From: Aureliella helgolandensis
GTDB lineage: Bacteria; Planctomycetota; Planctomycetia; Pirellulales; Pirellulaceae
Length of the DNA: 64,000 bases
Direction: 5' to 3'
NCBI RefSeq assembly: GCF_007752135.1
Contig: NZ_CP036298.1
Location: forward strand, 620,001-684,000
Shown here: one piece after another, positions 9,502-18,336 of the stretch
Layout: every line of letters begins with the position of its first letter
How positions within the stretch are numbered: position 1 is the stretch's first letter
Position numbers and translations under genes: made by a program
The notes under the pieces: model-generated
Seen by the model: only the letters and a program-made list of their open reading frames with translations
Database searches by the model: none
Told to the model about the DNA's origin: nothing

Positions 9502-9808
9502 GCACGCCGTTGAAATGCTCAGGAGCGGCCGTTGCTAGATGCTACTGTTCGGGTGAATTGGTGTGTTCTGTTCAGTGCGCGCATTGCTTGCGGTCGAACC
9601 TACTCGACGCACTGCAGTTTGTGCCGTTTCGTATTTTGCCTTATAATCCCTTCACGTAGTGAATGGTTCCACACTTCTTCTTAAGCTGTGGTTCGAACAC
9701 CCCACGGCTGGCGGTATCTATTGCTGAGCCACAAGATGCCAACACAACGGTGACCCTCTGCGGCCTTGTTGTAGGCACTTGCGTGTTCCTTCTTGCGGCA
9801 TCGGGCGC

Positions 9809-10669
9809 ATGGAATCGGAGAATCAACCGGCGTGCCCGATGACGTCGGACGTGATGCCGCGAACGGCAAATCAACCCTATGCAGGAAACATGTATCAACG
9901 CCACCGAATTCAATTCCCTCCAACTGACGCCAATGATCTCGAGCAGGATGAAGTCACATTTCGCGTCGTTGAAGGAGCGCACAGTCTGGAGCTCCGGTTC
10001 CACGACTACGATAAGATTTACCAGCGGCCTGGATTGTACGAGCAAGTCTTCTACGAGCGGCTAAAGTGCACTTCGCCGAAGAAGGTTGCAGAAATTCTCA
10101 AATGCACGCTGGATGCTAGTGATCAAAACTTTACGGAAATGAGAGTTCTGGATTTAGGTGCAGGCAATGGCATGATGGGGGAGATTTTGAAGTCGCACGG
10201 CATCGCCAGGTTGATTGGTGCGGACATCATCCCCGAAGCGAAGGAGGCCTGCTATCGCGATCGACCCGGGGTTTACGACGAGTACTATGTGGCCGATTTT
10301 ACCAACTTGCAGCCCGCATTGGCTGAAGAGCTATCTGATTGGTCCATCGACTGCCTCACCTCCGTGGCTGCATTGGGGTTTGGCGATATTCCGCCCAAGG
10401 CGTTTTTTCAGGCGCTGCAATTTGTGGCCGACGGTGGGTGGGTCGCTTTCAATATCAAAGAGACGTTTCTCGATAAATCCGATACCTCTGGTTTTTCCCG
10501 TTTCATACGCGAGCTAATCTTCTCGGAATATTTGGGGATCCATCATATCGAGCGTTATCGGCACCGATTGTCCATGGAAGGGGCACCGCTGTACTACTTT
10601 GCGCTCGTGGCTCAGAAGACAAAGCAAATCCCCTCTGATTTTCTCGAGTACAACCAGTTTGAGTCCTAG
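9809..10669 (+). CDS. Class I SAM-dependent methyltransferase
   Basis: About 286 residues. The SAM-binding motif I is VLDLGAGNGMMGEIL, followed by an acidic residue after the second strand (IGADIIPEA) and a VADFTNL segment equivalent to motif II. The N-terminal part is short and the C-terminal half has the aromatic pattern of small-molecule methyltransferases; the substrate cannot be named. The start is uncertain: the open frame begins at a TTG at 9779, with ATGs at 9809, 9839, 9854 and 9890; the last has AGGAAAC just before it. It stands alone, 300 bp after aguA and before a nest of repeat elements. Confidence 0.75.
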   Translation: MESENQPACPMTSDVMPRTANQPYAGNMYQRHRIQFPPTDANDLEQDEVTFRVVEGAHSLELRFHDYDKIYQRPGLYEQVFYERLKCTSPKKVAEILKCTLDASDQNFTEMRVLDLGAGNGMMGEILKSHGIARLIGADIIPEAKEACYRDRPGVYDEYYVADFTNLQPALAEELSDWSIDCLTSVAALGFGDIPPKAFFQALQFVADGGWVAFNIKETFLDKSDTSGFSRFIRELIFSEYLGIHHIERYRHRLSMEGAPLYYFALVAQKTKQIPSDFLEYNQFES

Positions 10670-10749
10670 GCGGATCGGTCTGTTGACCGAGTTGTATTTT
10701 CGATTCCAGTGCTGGTATCGCTCCCCTGAATCGAATTGCAGCAGCTAGT

Positions 10750-11065
10750 TCGGCCTTGCTGACACGGCGGGTTGCAGATAGCAACCAACCGTCACCGGGC
10801 TGTCGAAATAGTAACCCGCCGCGTGACGGGCTGTTGAAATAGTAACCCGCCGCGTCAGCAAGGATAGGTGGTCGCCACTGCAGGGCGATTGGGGGTGCTA
10901 CCTGCACGTTAAAGCTCAAGACGCTATTAAATCAACAGCCCGGTGAGCAAGGAAAGATAGTTGCCGCTACAAGGCAGTTTGGGACGCAACCTCCGCGTTA
11001 AAATTCAAATTGCTATTAAATCAACCAACCGTCACGCAGTGGGTTACGAATTCAACACACTGGAT
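10750..11065. repeat. Nest of miniature elements (outer copy split by an inner one)
   Basis: An outer copy starts at 10796 (CGGGCTGTCGAAATAG), is interrupted after CGCGTGA at 10826, and resumes at 10943 with GTGAGCAAGGAAAG, running to about 11026. Its right terminal repeat is missing. Fragments of the element in the opposite direction flank both sides (around 10765 and 11030-11060), and CAACCAACCGTCAC occurs at both outer edges. There is no gene in 10670-11225. Confidence 0.8.
10827..10942 (+). mobile_element. Complete 116-bp miniature element inserted in another copy
   Basis: The ends are CGGGCTGTTGAAAT and ATTAAATCAACAGCCCG, an 11-bp perfect terminal inverted repeat. GTGA precedes (10823-10826) and follows (10943-10946) the element, a clean 4-bp target duplication inside the host copy. 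Confidence 0.85.
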
Positions 11066-11225
11066 GCTAGGGAGAGCTCCGCCAGCAGTCCCACGGCGCT
11101 ATGCGTTTGCGCCGTTAGCGGAGACTGTAGTAGCAAGTTCCACGAGCCTCGTTCGATGACTCAACTGGCTAGCCCAGGGAGTGCGGCGAGGCTCTGGAAG
11201 GTAGGCGGGGAGAAGGGACGCTGGG

Positions 11226-11564
11226 CTATTGCAGCGACTCTAGGCGACGCGATTCCGCCATGGCGTCTTCGGCCATTTGGATGTATTTGTGTTCTTGAGT
11301 GCCGGCAAACACACGTTGGTAGGTAACGCTGAGCGCGGTGTAGTTGAACGGCTCTTGCGGCTCGAGTTCGCAAGCTTTCTGACCATGCTCGATAGCGGCA
11401 GTATAGTTGCCTTGGAGCGTATAGATTCGCCCTAGTGTCAGGTGGGTCAGAACGTGGTTGGGCTCTTCGGCCAGGATTTCAAGCAGGAGGACTACCGCTT
11501 GTTCGGTATTCCCCTGATCCTTCAGCTTTTCAGCTTCGTTGTATTTCGCGGTGATATCGCTCAT
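11226..11564 (-). CDS. Small TPR protein
   Basis: From the ATG at 11564 the protein has 112 residues; an upstream in-frame ATG at 11642 would add 26 residues of unlikely sequence. It begins MSDITAKYNEAEKLKDQG and contains about two tetratricopeptide repeats: EQAVVLLLEILAEEPN...LTLGRIYTLQGNYTAAIEHGQKACELEP. TPR proteins usually act as protein-binding scaffolds. No signal peptide or membrane segment is seen. The neighbouring HDOD gene is on the same strand 118 bp upstream, but a functional link is not shown. Confidence 0.75.
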   Translation of the reverse strand: MSDITAKYNEAEKLKDQGNTEQAVVLLLEILAEEPNHVLTHLTLGRIYTLQGNYTAAIEHGQKACELEPQEPFNYTALSVTYQRVFAGTQEHKYIQMAEDAMAESRRLESLQ

Positions 11565-11682
11565 TGGCTCAGTCCAGAGATAAGTGCAAAAACACATTTT
11601 CGCGTTTAGCCCTCGAACCGCCAAGGGTGCCAACGAGCACATTCAGGTAGAAATACGCCTTTACATCGTCGCGTGAGCCGGG

Positions 11683-12594
11683 TTACACGTCGAGCCAGTC
11701 GCTGAGTGAACGGTCCGGTACCGGCAGCTTCATGACCGGCGCAAATTCGGCAAAGACCTTGTCCGTGTCGGCAATGATGGTGCGTAGCGAGTCATAGGAG
11801 GAGGCGGACAACCGTTTGAGGCCCCGCAGGAACTCCGGGTGTTCGCTCCACTGCTCATCCTGACAGGATGGGAGCAAGGCTGCCAAGGCGACACAGGCCG
11901 CGTCCAAAGCCGGCGGCTTGGAGTCTACTAGGACTTCGAAGTTCGAGTGGCGTTCGATGAGTGTGGCAAAGACTTCGGGAAGGCCCCAGCTGCGAGCCAA
12001 GGCGGCTGCCGCATCGGCATGGTCCCAGCCGAACAGCTCGCGTTCGAGTGTCGAAAGTCGAACTTTTTCCAAGGTGCGACGGGCAATGAGGCTCTCGTAG
12101 TGCTCGGGGAGTTCTTTCAGGAGCAGCGGAATGGCCATGTCTTGCAGGAGCGCTGCCGCAAACAGGTCCTCGGCATTGGAAAGCTTAATTGCTTTGCCAA
12201 TATGCCGTGCGAACACAGCGCGACGCAACGAATCTTGCCAAAGCATCTGGAGTTTGAATGGGCCGAACTTGGGGTCTGGCACTAGGCTGAAAACAGCACT
12301 CCACAGCGCGAAATTTTTGATCGTCCGGACACCAACCAGGGCCAACGCCTGTTTGATACTCGATATTTCTCGACTGAACCCAAAGTAGCTGGAATTCACG
12401 AATTTGAGGATCTGCCCCATCAGACCGGGGTCTGCTTCGATGGGCCTCGCGAATTCTTGAGGTCCGTTGCTGGCATCCTGAGAAAGCTCCAGGAGTGCGA
12501 TGGCGGTTTGAGGGAGAGCTGGCAATTGCGCCGACTCGAGGATTTCGGTGATATTGAGTTTCAATTCCGGTCGAACTGTTGTTTCACTTGTCAT
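11683..12594 (-). CDS. HDOD-domain protein
   Basis: The protein has 303 residues from the ATG at 12594 (MTSETTVRPEL); the longer frame from 12675 adds basic sequence without support. The LPALPQTAIALLELSQD start, IEADPGLMGQILKFVNSSYFG and IKQALALVGVRTIKNFAL are the core pattern of the HDOD domain, a non-catalytic relative of HD phosphohydrolases. WDHADAAAALARSWGLPE follows, as usual in the family. No GGDEF, EAL or receiver domain is attached. HDOD proteins are typically involved in signalling, but the partner cannot be told from context. Confidence 0.88.
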   Translation of the reverse strand: MTSETTVRPELKLNITEILESAQLPALPQTAIALLELSQDASNGPQEFARPIEADPGLMGQILKFVNSSYFGFSREISSIKQALALVGVRTIKNFALWSAVFSLVPDPKFGPFKLQMLWQDSLRRAVFARHIGKAIKLSNAEDLFAAALLQDMAIPLLLKELPEHYESLIARRTLEKVRLSTLERELFGWDHADAAAALARSWGLPEVFATLIERHSNFEVLVDSKPPALDAACVALAALLPSCQDEQWSEHPEFLRGLKRLSASSYDSLRTIIADTDKVFAEFAPVMKLPVPDRSLSDWLDV

Positions 12595-12889
12595 GTTTGA
12601 CAATTTCCTCATTCTTAATCGGAGAATTTGCTGCCCTTGTCGCTCCCTGCGTGTCGCGCCGAGCATTCGGGGCACGCTTACTAACCACTCGAACGTAGGT
12701 CAGTAAATGGAGCAGAGCAAATTCATACCGCCTGCGACGTGTCCGCAGGTTCAACATCCCTAGGGGGGAGGGGGAAAAGTAGTTAGAATCGTCACGATCA
12801 GACAACGGGCCACTCGAGATGGATCGGCCTGTTCCCAGTGAAAGAGCCCAGCCCATCCTAGGAACACCTTTGCTCGGAATGCATCGCAC

Positions 12890-14101
12890 ATGACCCCTAC
12901 CACCATTAAGCTGTCAGGTTTGGAATCCCTGCCTCTTGCCGAAGACATCGACCGAGCATGCGACTGGATGGAGAAAATTTACGCAGCCGGCAACTACGTC
13001 AAAGTGACGGTCCTCCGGCATTGGTCGAAGCACAATCCGACGATTAGCGGCAAGATTGCCCGGCCGTCGGCCTATCGCTGGTACTTGCGCAGAGAGTTCC
13101 TCAAGCTTGCCAAATTGGGGGCGGAGATAGAGTTGACCCCTGCGCGCGAGCGTATCGATCTCAATGCTCCTGACTTGCTCGAGTGCATCGACGAAACCAA
13201 TTTCGACCATACTCGAAAAAAGGTATTCCTGTTCGGCCCGGAACGTGTGGAGCTCTCGATTCAACGTTTGGAACACTATACCGGCACGCGCATTGAAGAC
13301 TTCCAACGCTATATCCTGCTGACCAACTATCAGATGCACATGGAAGCCTTCGTGGCGATGTATCCCCAAGCGAAGACTCCCTCTCGGCCGGGAGTCCAGA
13401 TGCCGGCCTACCACCACGCGACCGATCGCAACGACGGGATCAGCATTATCAACATCGGAGTCGGTCCCTCAAACGCGAAGAATCTGACCGACCATATCGC
13501 TGTCCTGCGTCCAGATGCAATGCTGATGGTGGGGCATTGTGCAGGAGTCCGCAATCACCAGGAAGTGGGCGATTTCGTCTTGGCCTCAGGTTACATGCGG
13601 AATGACCACGTTCTAGACAAGGCCTTGCCACGGTCGGTTCCGCTCCCCCCGAGTTTCCTGCTAAATCGCTATCTGGCTCGCGTCCTGGATGAGCGGGAGC
13701 TGCCGTATCGTTACGGAGTGGTCTACACTACGGCAGACCGCAATTGGGAATTGTCGCTGACCCGGACTCTGCGCGATCTCAAGGCCAGCCGCAGTGTGGC
13801 TGTGGACATGGAATCTGCGACGGTGGCTGCCAATGGATTTCGCTACCGCATCCCCGCAGCAACACTTCTGTGCGTCTCGGACAAGCCATTGCACGGCAAG
13901 CCCAAGTTGCCAGAGTCTGCCGCATCCTTTTATGACGATACTAAGCAACAGCATTTGGAAGTCGCGCGACGGGCGATCGAACTGGCTCGCAGCGAGTACT
14001 CCGACGGCTTACCCAACAGCGATTTGCACGCCATGGATGAACCTCTGCTGCGAGGTTCCGATGTCTGCCGAGACCTCCGCGGGAATGCATCGTTTGATTA
14101 G
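12890..14101 (+). CDS. amn: AMP nucleosidase
   Basis: The 403-residue protein matches the Amn family, which hydrolyses AMP to adenine and ribose 5-phosphate. The C-terminal half is a nucleoside-phosphorylase fold with GVGPSNAKN, RPDAMLMVGHCAG, YTTADRNWEL, AVDMESATVAANG (the catalytic Glu/Ser region) and LCVSDKPLHGKPK. The N-terminal third is the Amn-specific regulatory part. The length is shorter than the E. coli enzyme (about 484), mainly at the N-terminus. It ends 42 bp before the TTG start of the ABC ATPase gene. Confidence 0.88.
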   Translation: MTPTTIKLSGLESLPLAEDIDRACDWMEKIYAAGNYVKVTVLRHWSKHNPTISGKIARPSAYRWYLRREFLKLAKLGAEIELTPARERIDLNAPDLLECIDETNFDHTRKKVFLFGPERVELSIQRLEHYTGTRIEDFQRYILLTNYQMHMEAFVAMYPQAKTPSRPGVQMPAYHHATDRNDGISIINIGVGPSNAKNLTDHIAVLRPDAMLMVGHCAGVRNHQEVGDFVLASGYMRNDHVLDKALPRSVPLPPSFLLNRYLARVLDERELPYRYGVVYTTADRNWELSLTRTLRDLKASRSVAVDMESATVAANGFRYRIPAATLLCVSDKPLHGKPKLPESAASFYDDTKQQHLEVARRAIELARSEYSDGLPNSDLHAMDEPLLRGSDVCRDLRGNASFD

Positions 14102-14142
14102 CCGTACTCTGAATTACGACAGCCTGTTAGGGGAGCCTACCA

Positions 14143-14877
14143 TTGAACGCTATAGAGGTCACCGACTTTCGCAAGGAGTACGGCTCCACGGTCGCCGCCA
14201 ACGGTCTCTCCTTTTCACTCCCTAGAGGGACCGTAGGAGCCCTGATTGGTCCCAATGGTGCCGGGAAAACAACGACCATCCGGGCCCTGTGCGGAATTAT
14301 TCGTCCCACCTCTGGCGCTTTGCAGGTGGCCGGGTTTGATGTCGATCAAGAGCCGCTGCAAGTCAAGCAACGCGTCGCCTATGTGCCCGATGATCCACCC
14401 CTATTCGAGACGCTGACAGTCTGGGAGCACATGCAGTTCATTGCATCGGCCTATCAAGTTCGCGATTTTGTCCCCCAAGCTGAGGAATTGTTAGCCCAGC
14501 TGCACTTGGAGGGCAAACGCGATGCGTTGGCCAGCGAGCTATCACGAGGAATGCGTCAGAAGGTGGCCATCGCCTGCGCCTATCTCCACAACCCCGAGGT
14601 GCTGTTTTTTGATGAACCCCTCACCGGTTTGGACCCGGCAGCTATCCGCCTACTTAAGCAGACAATGAGCCACAGGGCCAGCCAAGGCGCAACGGTGTTA
14701 GTGAGCAGCCATCTGTTGGCCTTAGTCGAAGATATTTGTAAACATTTGATTATCCTCAGTCGCGGACAATGCTTATTCTCTGGCTCCATCGAGCAGGCGC
14801 GGGAGCAGTATGCAACGACAGGGTCCCTTGAGGAGATGTTCTTTCAGATTACCGAAGGGGCGACCAGCGACGAGTGA
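14143..14877 (+). CDS. ABC transporter ATP-binding protein
   Basis: A 244-residue ATPase with Walker A GPNGAGKT at 36-43, the signature LSRGMRQK at 133-140, Walker B VLFFDEP at 153-159 and a switch histidine in VSSHLLAL. It resembles the drug/multicopper-type exporter ATPases (CcmA/YhaQ group). The start is a TTG preceded by GGGGAG. No permease gene is visible on either side, which is unusual; the partner must be encoded elsewhere, or the protein acts without one. Confidence 0.9.
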   Translation: MNAIEVTDFRKEYGSTVAANGLSFSLPRGTVGALIGPNGAGKTTTIRALCGIIRPTSGALQVAGFDVDQEPLQVKQRVAYVPDDPPLFETLTVWEHMQFIASAYQVRDFVPQAEELLAQLHLEGKRDALASELSRGMRQKVAIACAYLHNPEVLFFDEPLTGLDPAAIRLLKQTMSHRASQGATVLVSSHLLALVEDICKHLIILSRGQCLFSGSIEQAREQYATTGSLEEMFFQITEGATSDE

Positions 14878-15043
14878 GGATGCACTGCAGGGTAGCTGGT
14901 AGCGATGGAACGAGGTCCTCCGCCCAAACCACGCTCATTCTCCCCGACGCCGCTAGCCTCTGCGTGAGCGATCGTTGAGGAGTCTCTGCTACGGGCATTT
15001 TCGCATAAGTACGCCGGAACCACGAAAGGCCGGAAAACGAAAA

Positions 15044-15067
15044 AAGCCCAGCGTTTCCGCTGGGCTT
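15044..15067. terminator. Bidirectional intrinsic terminator
   Basis: AGCCCAGCG at 15045-15053 and CGCTGGGCT at 15058-15066 form a perfect stem with a TTTC loop. An A-run (AAAAAA) lies on the left and TTT on the right, so it can end transcription of the ABC gene from the left and of the small gene at 15101 from the right. Confidence 0.85.
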
Positions 15068-15100
15068 TCAGTTGGTCGGTTCGCAATACGGCCAGGCGTT

Positions 15101-15328
15101 TTACTCGCGTGGGCGGATAACTCCGGTCAGACCAGCGTAATCAACGCGATCATCGCGGTGCCAAAGTGGTTGGCCTCGCTCGACGCGAGCACGGAGAATC
15201 TCAATCTTTTCGGACGATCCGGCAGGAGCGTCGGTGGGTAGGAAATTCTCGTTGATCGCTGGATCGAAATCTTCGTCGTGGCCATACTTCAAAATGGCTT
15301 CGAATACATTCTTGCAGACGTCACTCAT
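15101..15328 (-). CDS. Small acidic protein of unknown function
   Basis: 75 residues, start ATG at 15328 preceded by a GAGAGGGAAAAA ribosome-binding region. The sequence has DFDPAINENFLPTDAPAGS and ends VDYAGLTGVIRPRE. No domain, signal peptide or membrane segment is recognised. Coding is supported by the good ribosome-binding site, an AT-rich upstream region and a perfect terminator 35-55 bp after the stop. Confidence 0.65.
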   Translation of the reverse strand: MSDVCKNVFEAILKYGHDEDFDPAINENFLPTDAPAGSSEKIEILRARVERGQPLWHRDDRVDYAGLTGVIRPRE

Positions 15329-15856
15329 AATTTTTCCCTCTCTATTGGTCTTGAACGCTTTTATGGTTAGCGGCTAAGGTCTTGCCGCAAATGTTTTTTG
15401 GCTTGGAACACGAGCGATTATTGCCGCACCGCAAGTGATGTCAAGAAATTTCCATGAATTTTGCCTAGGTAAGATTACGCTCCCTCCGTAACGCGTTGAT
15501 TAAGCATAGCTTGGAAATCTGTACCGTTTAGTAACTTTAAATTCACCTTTCCGATGGCCAGCAGTGGCCAATTGGGACCGCGAGGAGGTCGAGGACCAGG
15601 TTTGCCCCCTTGCGTAACTGCTAAGGTGAATATACCGCCATCGATTGGCTCTGGCGTGGCGTTTTGTCATTCCCCCCAATTTCCACATTTGCGTGAGGCT
15701 CGTCGATTGGCACTACTCTACGGGAGAGAAAAGTTGGCCACTTTGGTGGCTGTTTTCACTAAGGAATTTATTTCTCTTTCCCCCCTACTCTGGTTCGCTA
15801 GACACTCTGCAAATGAATGATCTAACGCTTCCAAACATTGCTTGAAGAGACATACG
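15329..15856. other. Intergenic region without a supported gene
   Basis: The 528 bp between divergent starts are AT-rich near 15400-15550 and hold the promoters of the small acidic protein and of the YjbQ gene. Short open frames here show no recognisable sequence. Confidence 0.5.
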
Positions 15857-16285
15857 ATGTGGTTTCAAAAAGAGTTCACCCTTCCTGCGCACCGCCGCGG
15901 TTTCCACTTGATCACAGGTTTAGTGCTAGCACAGCTTCCGGAATTGAAGAGTGTTTCGGTGGGCCTGCTGCACCTATTCCTACAGCACACCTCGGCCAGC
16001 CTGACGGTCAATGAAAATGCAGATCCCGATGTGCGCGTCGATATGGAAACGTATTTCAATCACCTCGCTCCAGAACGAGGGCTGCCACTAACGCACACCC
16101 TGGAAGGACCTGACGACATGCCCGCTCATGTTAAGTCCTCCCTCTTGGGAGCTTCGGTGGTCCTGCCAATTCGTCGCGGAGAATTGGCGCTGGGGACTTG
16201 GCAAGGTATCTATTTGTGCGAACATCGCAATCGAGCCGGTGCCCGGAACCTGCTAGCAACGATTCAGGGCGAGTCGCAGGGGTGA
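15857..16285 (+). CDS. YjbQ/UPF0047 family protein
   Basis: The 142-residue product begins MWFQKEFTLPAHRRGFHLIT. HTSASLTVNENADPDVRVDME and GTWQGIYLCEHR are the hallmark motifs of the YjbQ family; conserved His residues in the first and in DDMPAHVKSSLLG probably bind a metal. Members can complement thiamin-phosphate synthase loss weakly, but their true role is unsettled. The ATG at 15857 has GAAGAG 10 bp upstream, so it is preferred over the TTG at 15842. Confidence 0.9.
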   Translation: MWFQKEFTLPAHRRGFHLITGLVLAQLPELKSVSVGLLHLFLQHTSASLTVNENADPDVRVDMETYFNHLAPERGLPLTHTLEGPDDMPAHVKSSLLGASVVLPIRRGELALGTWQGIYLCEHRNRAGARNLLATIQGESQG

Positions 16286-16692
16286 ACGCCCCGACTCACT
16301 GGCTAGCGGTGCTGCTTATCGGAATAGTAGCCTGTCGCGTTGCGGTAGCATGCCGACGCGTGAGCAGGGAAGGTTGTTTGGCACTGCCAGGCAGTTAGGG
16401 GCACTACCTGGGCACCTGGGCGTTCAAACCAATTGCGTCTTGGAATGGGCTAGCATGATGAGCAAGGCGGGCTCCGTTGCTGCTGTACTTCGATTCCGGG
16501 TGCTACCTCGCAGCGGCACGGAACACCATTGCAAACCATGCACTGACCGCGAACGCTCGGCGGCTGAATTCGAGCCACCCTCGGTAGCGCAAATGCTTTA
16601 CAAGTCGGTTAAAATTGCTTCCGTCTAACGGTTAACCTCTCACACTTGCCACCAACCTACTCCCTCCCAATCATTCCTTTGTTGAGTTCGCC
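16286..16692. other. Intergenic region with a decayed miniature element
   Basis: Around 16320-16440 GAATAGTAGCC, GCGTGAGCAGGGAAG and GCACTGCCAGGCAGTTAGGGG parallel the internal sequence of the 116-bp element, but both ends are lost. No gene is supported in the rest. Confidence 0.5.
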
Positions 16693-17844
16693 ATGATTGC
16701 AGAAAAGGTCGCTGACCATTTCAAAAATATTCGTCGCAAAGTAGAAGCCGGCCAGCGACTGGACTTTGAGGATGGTTTGGTGCTTTATGATCCCCGTGTG
16801 CCGCTGCAGGAATTGGGAGAGTTGGCCAACCATGTCCGCGAGCAAAAGCACGGAAATGTGGCTTACTACAATATCAATACGCACTTGAATCCCACCAACG
16901 TGTGTATTTATCGCTGCCGGTTCTGCGCGTTTCGAAGCGATTTGCGCGATCCTAAGGGGTACACCATGTCGGACGAACAAGTCCTGGCGCGCGGGGCGGA
17001 AGCATTCGAAAACGGCTGTACGGAAATGCACATCGTGGGAGGGTTGCATCACAAGCAGCCCTACGAATGGTATCGCGGCATGTTGGAACAATTGACCGCC
17101 GCCTACCCTACGATTCACCTCAAGGCGTGGACCCCCGTTGAGGTTGGGTGGTTCGAGTTTCTGACCAAGATGAGCGTTCGTGAAGTCTTAGACGATCTTC
17201 GGCAAGCAGGCTTGGGAAGTATGCCGGGTGGAGGCGCCGAAATCTTTCATTCCGAAGTCCGAGACCAGATCTGCGAACACAAGGCCGATTCTCACAAGTG
17301 GTTCGAAGTCCACCGCGAGGCGCATCGGTTGGGGTTGCGCAGCAATTGCACCATGCTCTACGGCCACTTAGAGGAAGCGTTTCACCGTGTGGATCACCTC
17401 CTGCGCCTACGCGAATTGCAGGACGAGACGGGCGGCTTTCAAACGTTTATCCCGCTGGCATTCCATCCGGAGAATACCGAGCTGGCCAATCTTAAGAAGC
17501 CGACAGCGCTGGCCGATCTTCGCAATTTGGCAGTGGCCCGCCTGATGCTCGACAATATTTCGCATATCAAAGCCTACTGGATCATGCTGGGGATTGAAAC
17601 GGCGCAGGTCGCACTGCACTACGGTGCGGATGATATCGATGGTACGGTGCGCCATGAGTTGATCTACCACGATGCCGGTGCAACCACTCCTGAATTTCTA
17701 ACCGTGCAGCGCATGCGCGACCTTATCGCAGAAACTGGCCGTGAACCGGTCGAACGCGATACGCTCTACCGTCACATTCATCGCGATCCAAGCGATTACC
17801 GCAAATGGACGGTCGGCGCACCAACTGCGACAGTAGGTACCTAG
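16693..17844 (+). CDS. mqnE: Aminofutalosine synthase
   Basis: A 383-residue radical SAM protein. The [4Fe-4S] cluster motif is CIYRCRFC with Cys71, Cys75 and Cys78. HIVGGLHHKQPYEWY, LKAWTPVEV, MPGGGAEIF and FIPLAFHPENTEL are typical of MqnE, which joins adenosyl radical and enolpyruvyl-oxybenzoate to make aminofutalosine in the futalosine route to menaquinone. The HHKQ after GGL separates it from MqnC. The gene stands alone; other mqn genes are not in the window. Confidence 0.94.
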   Translation: MIAEKVADHFKNIRRKVEAGQRLDFEDGLVLYDPRVPLQELGELANHVREQKHGNVAYYNINTHLNPTNVCIYRCRFCAFRSDLRDPKGYTMSDEQVLARGAEAFENGCTEMHIVGGLHHKQPYEWYRGMLEQLTAAYPTIHLKAWTPVEVGWFEFLTKMSVREVLDDLRQAGLGSMPGGGAEIFHSEVRDQICEHKADSHKWFEVHREAHRLGLRSNCTMLYGHLEEAFHRVDHLLRLRELQDETGGFQTFIPLAFHPENTELANLKKPTALADLRNLAVARLMLDNISHIKAYWIMLGIETAQVALHYGADDIDGTVRHELIYHDAGATTPEFLTVQRMRDLIAETGREPVERDTLYRHIHRDPSDYRKWTVGAPTATVGT

Positions 17845-18336
17845 CGGTCCCACCCGTAGCTAGACGCCGTCGTCGAGCCCTATTCTCGGTTTGCACGTGT
17901 CTTGAGTTGGCATGCCCTCGTGGTCGCATGGCTAAATAGGGCGTCATCCAACTTCGATTTTCCGTTCGAGGCGCACTGGTCAGGCCCGTGTTTTTCTTTG
18001 CCACTAGGTTGGACGCTGGCTGGCAATGATTCATCCGCCCCGCAAAGTCCGCTGGACCGCCAGGGATTGGCAGTGCTCATCAAGTTGCAATCAGCCCAAT
18101 CTGCAGCCTGCTAAGACACCGGCCCCATGGGCTGGTGCCACGGAAGCATGCAACTCAATAATTGAGTCTAGCCGAAGCGTCTAGTAAGAAATCGTGTTTC
18201 AAGATTTTCTTCCACCGAGTAAATGGGCTGCACTAAACGACTAGAATAGTGGGTAGAGAGCTTAAGCACTGTATGTTGTGCTATTGCACCTCGCATCGTC
18301 TCCTATTCCGTATCGTCCCACCGGTTCTCCCCTCCC
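17845..18336. other. Intergenic region without a supported gene
   Basis: This stretch of 492 bp separates mqnE from the cytochrome-type gene. It contains an AT-rich part at 18150-18250 that could hold the promoter of the downstream pair. I see no repeat or RNA gene in it. Confidence 0.45.

Noticed and set aside
16320-16440. Intact miniature element between the YjbQ gene and mqnE
   Set aside because: Only the internal part is recognisable; both terminal repeats and the target duplication are gone, so it is noted only as a decayed copy.
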